From Pseudomonadota bacterium (GTDB taxonomy: Bacteria > Pseudomonadota > Gammaproteobacteria > Xanthomonadales > Xanthomonadaceae), in assembly GCA_023423235.1 (NCBI GenBank), contig JAFAFY010000157.1, forward strand, positions 1 through 9,104: a stretch of DNA of 9,104 bases, written 5' to 3'. Numbering within the stretch: the first letter of the stretch is position 1; each line of letters begins with the position of its first letter. Below are positions 6,906 to 9,104 of the stretch, piece by piece. The position numbers were made by a program, and so were the translations under genes. Under the pieces are notes generated by a model. That model had not been told where the DNA came from, ran no database searches, and worked only from the letters and a program-made list of their open reading frames with translations.

Positions 6906-7504
6906 GCCGGCCGTCCGCCAGCCGCGGTTTCACCCTGGTCGAGATGCTGGTGGCGCTGGTCGTGTTCGCGCTGCTGTCGGCCGCGACCGTGGGCCTGCTG
7001 GCCTACACCGCCGACCAGCAGGCCGCGGTGCGCGCGCGGATCGAACGCGTGGCCGAGCTGCAGCTGGCCGGCAACCTGCTGCGCGCCGACCTGTCGCAGG
7101 TCGCGGTGCGCCGGGTCCGCGGCGTCGACGGCACGCCCGAGCGCGCGGCCTTTGTCGCCTCGCCGCACGACTCCCGCCATCCCCTGCTGGCCTTCAGCCG
7201 GCGCGGCTGGAGCAACCCCGACGCCGCCCCGCGCCCCGCGCTGCAGTACGTGGAGTACCGCATCGTCGACGACCGCCTGGAGCGCCGCGCACGCCAGCAC
7301 CCCGACGGCGCCGAGGCCGGCGCGCCGCAGGTCCTGCTGCAGGGGCTGCACAACGCGCGCATCGCCTTCCATTCGCACGCGCAGTGGAGCGACGGCTGGG
7401 CCGGCGGCACCACCGACCTGCCCGACGCGGTGCGGCTGGAGTTCGAACTCGACGGCATCGGCCCGGTGCGCCAGCTGTTCCTGCTGCCTGGGACGGGCGC
7501 ATGA
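6902..7504 (+). CDS. gspJ: Minor pseudopilin GspJ
   Basis: This 200-residue minor pseudopilin has a very short leader, MSRPSASRG, before the site G^FTLVEMLVALVVF, with Glu at mature position 5. The helix runs into an alpha segment with AELQLAGNLLRADLSQVAVRR split across its length, where GspJ proteins carry the D-L-x-Q and R-x-V-R pattern. The globular part includes LQYVEYRIVDDRLERRA and the closing strands near VRLEFELDGIGPVRQLFLLP. Length and features fit GspJ, which binds GspI and GspK in the tip complex. It overlaps gspI and gspK by 4 nt each (ATGA). A weak GGGG lies 6 nt before the start. Confidence 0.95.
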   Translation: MSRPSASRGFTLVEMLVALVVFALLSAATVGLLAYTADQQAAVRARIERVAELQLAGNLLRADLSQVAVRRVRGVDGTPERAAFVASPHDSRHPLLAFSRRGWSNPDAAPRPALQYVEYRIVDDRLERRARQHPDGAEAGAPQVLLQGLHNARIAFHSHAQWSDGWAGGTTDLPDAVRLEFELDGIGPVRQLFLLPGTGA

Positions 7505-8496
7505 GCCGCCACGACCGGCGCCACGACCAGCGCGGCATGGCGCTGCTGACCGTATTGCTGCTGGTGGCGGCGATGTCGGTGCTGATCATCGCCACCCTCG
7601 ACGACATCCGCTTCGGCCTGCGCCGCACCGGCAATGCGCAGGCACTGGCGCAGGCGCGCTGGTATGCGCTGGGCACCGAGGCGCTCGCCGCCACCCAGCT
7701 GCGCCGGTTCGAACATCTCGACCTCGACAGCGCCGAGGCCACCGCGCTGCTCGGGCGCCGCCAGGTGCTGCCGATCGAACAGGGCGCGATCGCCCTGCGC
7801 ATCGACGATGCCACCACCTGCTTCAACCTCAACAGCGTGGTGGAGGGCATGCCCGAAGCCTGGACCCGGCGCGACCTGGGCGTGCGCCAGTTCGTGGCCC
7901 TGCTGCAGGCCCTGGAGTTCCCAGAGGCTGAAGCCGAGGCGATGGCCGACGCCCTGGTCGACTGGATCGACAGCGACCAGATCCGCGCGCCGCGCGGCGC
8001 CGAGGACGCGACCTACCTCGCCGACGCGCAGGGCTATCGAACCGCGGCGACGCTGTTGGCCGAACCCAGCGAACTGCGCGCGATCCGCGGCTTCGCACCC
8101 GCCGCCTACGCCCGCATCCGCCCGCACGTGTGCGCACTGCCGGGCGCCGAGCTCTCGCCAGTCAACGTCAACGCGCTGCGCGCCGCCGACGCGCCGATCC
8201 TGGCCATGCTGACCCTGGGCGCGGTGACGCCGCGCCAGGCCGCCGAGGTCATCGCCCACCGTCCGGCCGCCGGCTGGCGCGAGACGGTCGAATTCTGGGC
8301 CCACCCGGCGCTGCGCCAGGCTTCGGGCACGCTCGACAACGCGGTGTTCGAGCAGGTACTGCTGCGCAGCCGCCATATCGCGCTGTCGACCGAAGTCGAG
8401 CATGCCGGCGCCCAGGTGGTGCTGGGTGCGCTGTTTGAAACCGGCGGCAACCGCGGCACCCGCCTCGTCGCCCGCCGATGGACCCTGGACGAATGA
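7501..8496 (+). CDS. gspK: Minor pseudopilin GspK, pseudopilus tip protein
   Basis: This 331-residue protein is the largest minor pseudopilin and is expected to cap the pseudopilus. The 12-residue basic leader MSRHDRRHDQRG precedes G^MALLTVLLLVAAMSV. Thr stands at mature position 5 where the other pseudopilins have Glu; lack of this Glu is normal for GspK. Family hallmarks are C-F-N-L-N at 107-111, DWIDSDQ at 154-160 followed by GAED and a Tyr, and a helical insert domain between. Cys107 and Cys211 are well placed for a disulfide. The C-terminal half contains SPVNVNALRAAD and ends in a WTLDE strand. The open frame continues far upstream of 7501, but the pseudopilin leader and the ATGA overlap with gspJ fix the start. 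The stop overlaps the gspL start as ATGA. Confidence 0.96.
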   Translation: MSRHDRRHDQRGMALLTVLLLVAAMSVLIIATLDDIRFGLRRTGNAQALAQARWYALGTEALAATQLRRFEHLDLDSAEATALLGRRQVLPIEQGAIALRIDDATTCFNLNSVVEGMPEAWTRRDLGVRQFVALLQALEFPEAEAEAMADALVDWIDSDQIRAPRGAEDATYLADAQGYRTAATLLAEPSELRAIRGFAPAAYARIRPHVCALPGAELSPVNVNALRAADAPILAMLTLGAVTPRQAAEVIAHRPAAGWRETVEFWAHPALRQASGTLDNAVFEQVLLRSRHIALSTEVEHAGAQVVLGALFETGGNRGTRLVARRWTLDE

Positions 8497-9104
8497 AGAC
8501 CCTGCTGGTTCTGCTGCCCGGCGGCGACGCGCCGGCGCGCGCCCTCGCCATCGACGCCGGGGGCGCGATCCTCGCGCGCCCCGCGCTGCCGCTCGCCGCG
8601 CCGCCATCGCCACGCAACGCCACGCGCACCGTGGTGGTCGTGCCCGGCGCCGCGGTCAGCGTGTTCTGGCTGGAACTGCCGGCGCGCAGCGCGCTGCAGG
8701 CCCGCGCCGCCGCGCGCATCCTGTTGCAGGACCGGATCGCGGCGGCGGTCGATACCCTGCACGTCGCCGTGGCGGAGGGCGATGTGCCCGGCGTCTGGCT
8801 GGTCGCGGCGGTGGCGCGCGAGACGATGCAGGCGTGGCTGGCGCAGTGCGATGCGCTCGGATTGCAGCCCGACGCGCTGGTGCCCGAACACCTGCTGCTG
8901 CCGGCGCAGGACGCGCTGGTGGTGGCGCCGGCCAGCGACGGCACCATTGCCGTGCGCGGCAAGCGGCTGGCGTTCTGCGCCGAGCCGGCGCTGGCCGCGC
9001 GCATCTGCGGCGAGGACCCGCTGCCGCCGCCGCTCGATCGCGAGGGCGCCGACGCCCTGCTTGCCGGCAATGCGCAGGCACCGGCGCTGGACCTGCTGCA
9101 GGAC
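8493..9104 (+). CDS. gspL: Type II secretion system protein GspL (3' partial), cytoplasmic domain
   Basis: An ATG overlapping the gspK stop opens a frame of exactly 204 codons with no stop before the window ends. It encodes the start of GspL, the bitopic inner-membrane protein that recruits GspE through an actin-like cytoplasmic domain. Family features are the VVVVPGAAVSVFWLELPARS strand-turn segment, ILLQDRIAAAVDTLHVAVAE (the LLED...DxLH-type motif of GspL), DALGLQPDALVPEHLLLP, and a final ALDLLQ, where GspL proteins carry a conserved Leu-Gln-Gly-type motif. The visible part lies entirely within the cytoplasmic domain; the transmembrane helix and periplasmic ferredoxin-like domain must lie beyond the window. 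The assignment rests on these motifs and on its place after gspK. Confidence 0.92.
   Translation, partial: MKTLLVLLPGGDAPARALAIDAGGAILARPALPLAAPPSPRNATRTVVVVPGAAVSVFWLELPARSALQARAAARILLQDRIAAAVDTLHVAVAEGDVPGVWLVAAVARETMQAWLAQCDALGLQPDALVPEHLLLPAQDALVVAPASDGTIAVRGKRLAFCAEPALAARICGEDPLPPPLDREGADALLAGNAQAPALDLLQD

Noticed and set aside
6043..7500. Upstream in-frame extension of gspK to an 817-codon frame
   Set aside because: It would run through gspH, gspI and gspJ in the wrong frame. The pseudopilin leader and peptidase site fix the start at 7501.
7505..7560. Possible loss of the conserved pseudopilin Glu in GspK
   Set aside because: Thr at mature position 5 looks like a missing residue, but GspK proteins characteristically lack this Glu, so it is not a defect.
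5687..8613. Long minus-strand frames opposite gspG-gspK (to 563 and 536 codons)
   Set aside because: They cross several verified sense genes, have no recognisable domain and show the composition of GC-rich shadow frames.

Overview
The window is one continuous type II secretion system (T2SS) operon, all on the + strand, in canonical order: gspC (5' end cut off) - gspD - gspE - gspF - gspG - gspH - gspI - gspJ - gspK - gspL (3' end cut off). Coding sequence fills almost the whole window, and no mobile element, RNA gene, CRISPR array or antisense gene is supported. Base composition is very GC-rich with strong G/C bias at third codon positions. This, the gspC-to-gspL order and the protein features suggest a high-GC gammaproteobacterium of the Xanthomonadaceae/Lysobacteraceae type (Lysobacter, Luteimonas, Pseudoxanthomonas and relatives). 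The C-D-E-F-G-H-I-J-K-L order matches the xcs arrangement of Xanthomonas, not xps, where gspD lies at the far end. The taxon is an inference from composition and layout.

Layout: positions 1-740 encode most of GspC, the inner-membrane clamp (transmembrane helix, HR domain, PDZ domain). Positions 737-2803 encode the GspD secretin, 2800-4293 the GspE ATPase and 4280-5488 the GspF inner-membrane platform protein. The pseudopilin block follows: major pseudopilin GspG (5548-6021), then minor pseudopilins GspH (6026-6541), GspI (6525-6905), GspJ (6902-7504) and GspK (7501-8496). GspL, the cytoplasmic-membrane partner of GspE, starts at 8493 and runs off the end. gspM and gspN would be expected next, outside the window.

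How it works together: GspE hydrolyses ATP at the cytoplasmic face, held by GspL and GspF. This drives assembly of a periplasmic pseudopilus made mostly of GspG and tipped by H, I, J and K. The pseudopilus pushes folded exoproteins through the GspD outer-membrane channel, and GspC links the inner-membrane platform to the secretin. Nearly every gene overlaps the next, by a 4-nt ATGA or by 14-17 nt, which suggests translational coupling. The exceptions are the two junctions around gspG: a 59-nt leader with the best-placed Shine-Dalgarno sequence in the window, and a 4-nt gap after it. That fits the need for much more GspG than of the other subunits.

I found no undescribed system here. The points worth a second look are the start sites of gspG and gspH, the coupling pattern, and two low-complexity stretches plus a proline-rich tail in GspD.
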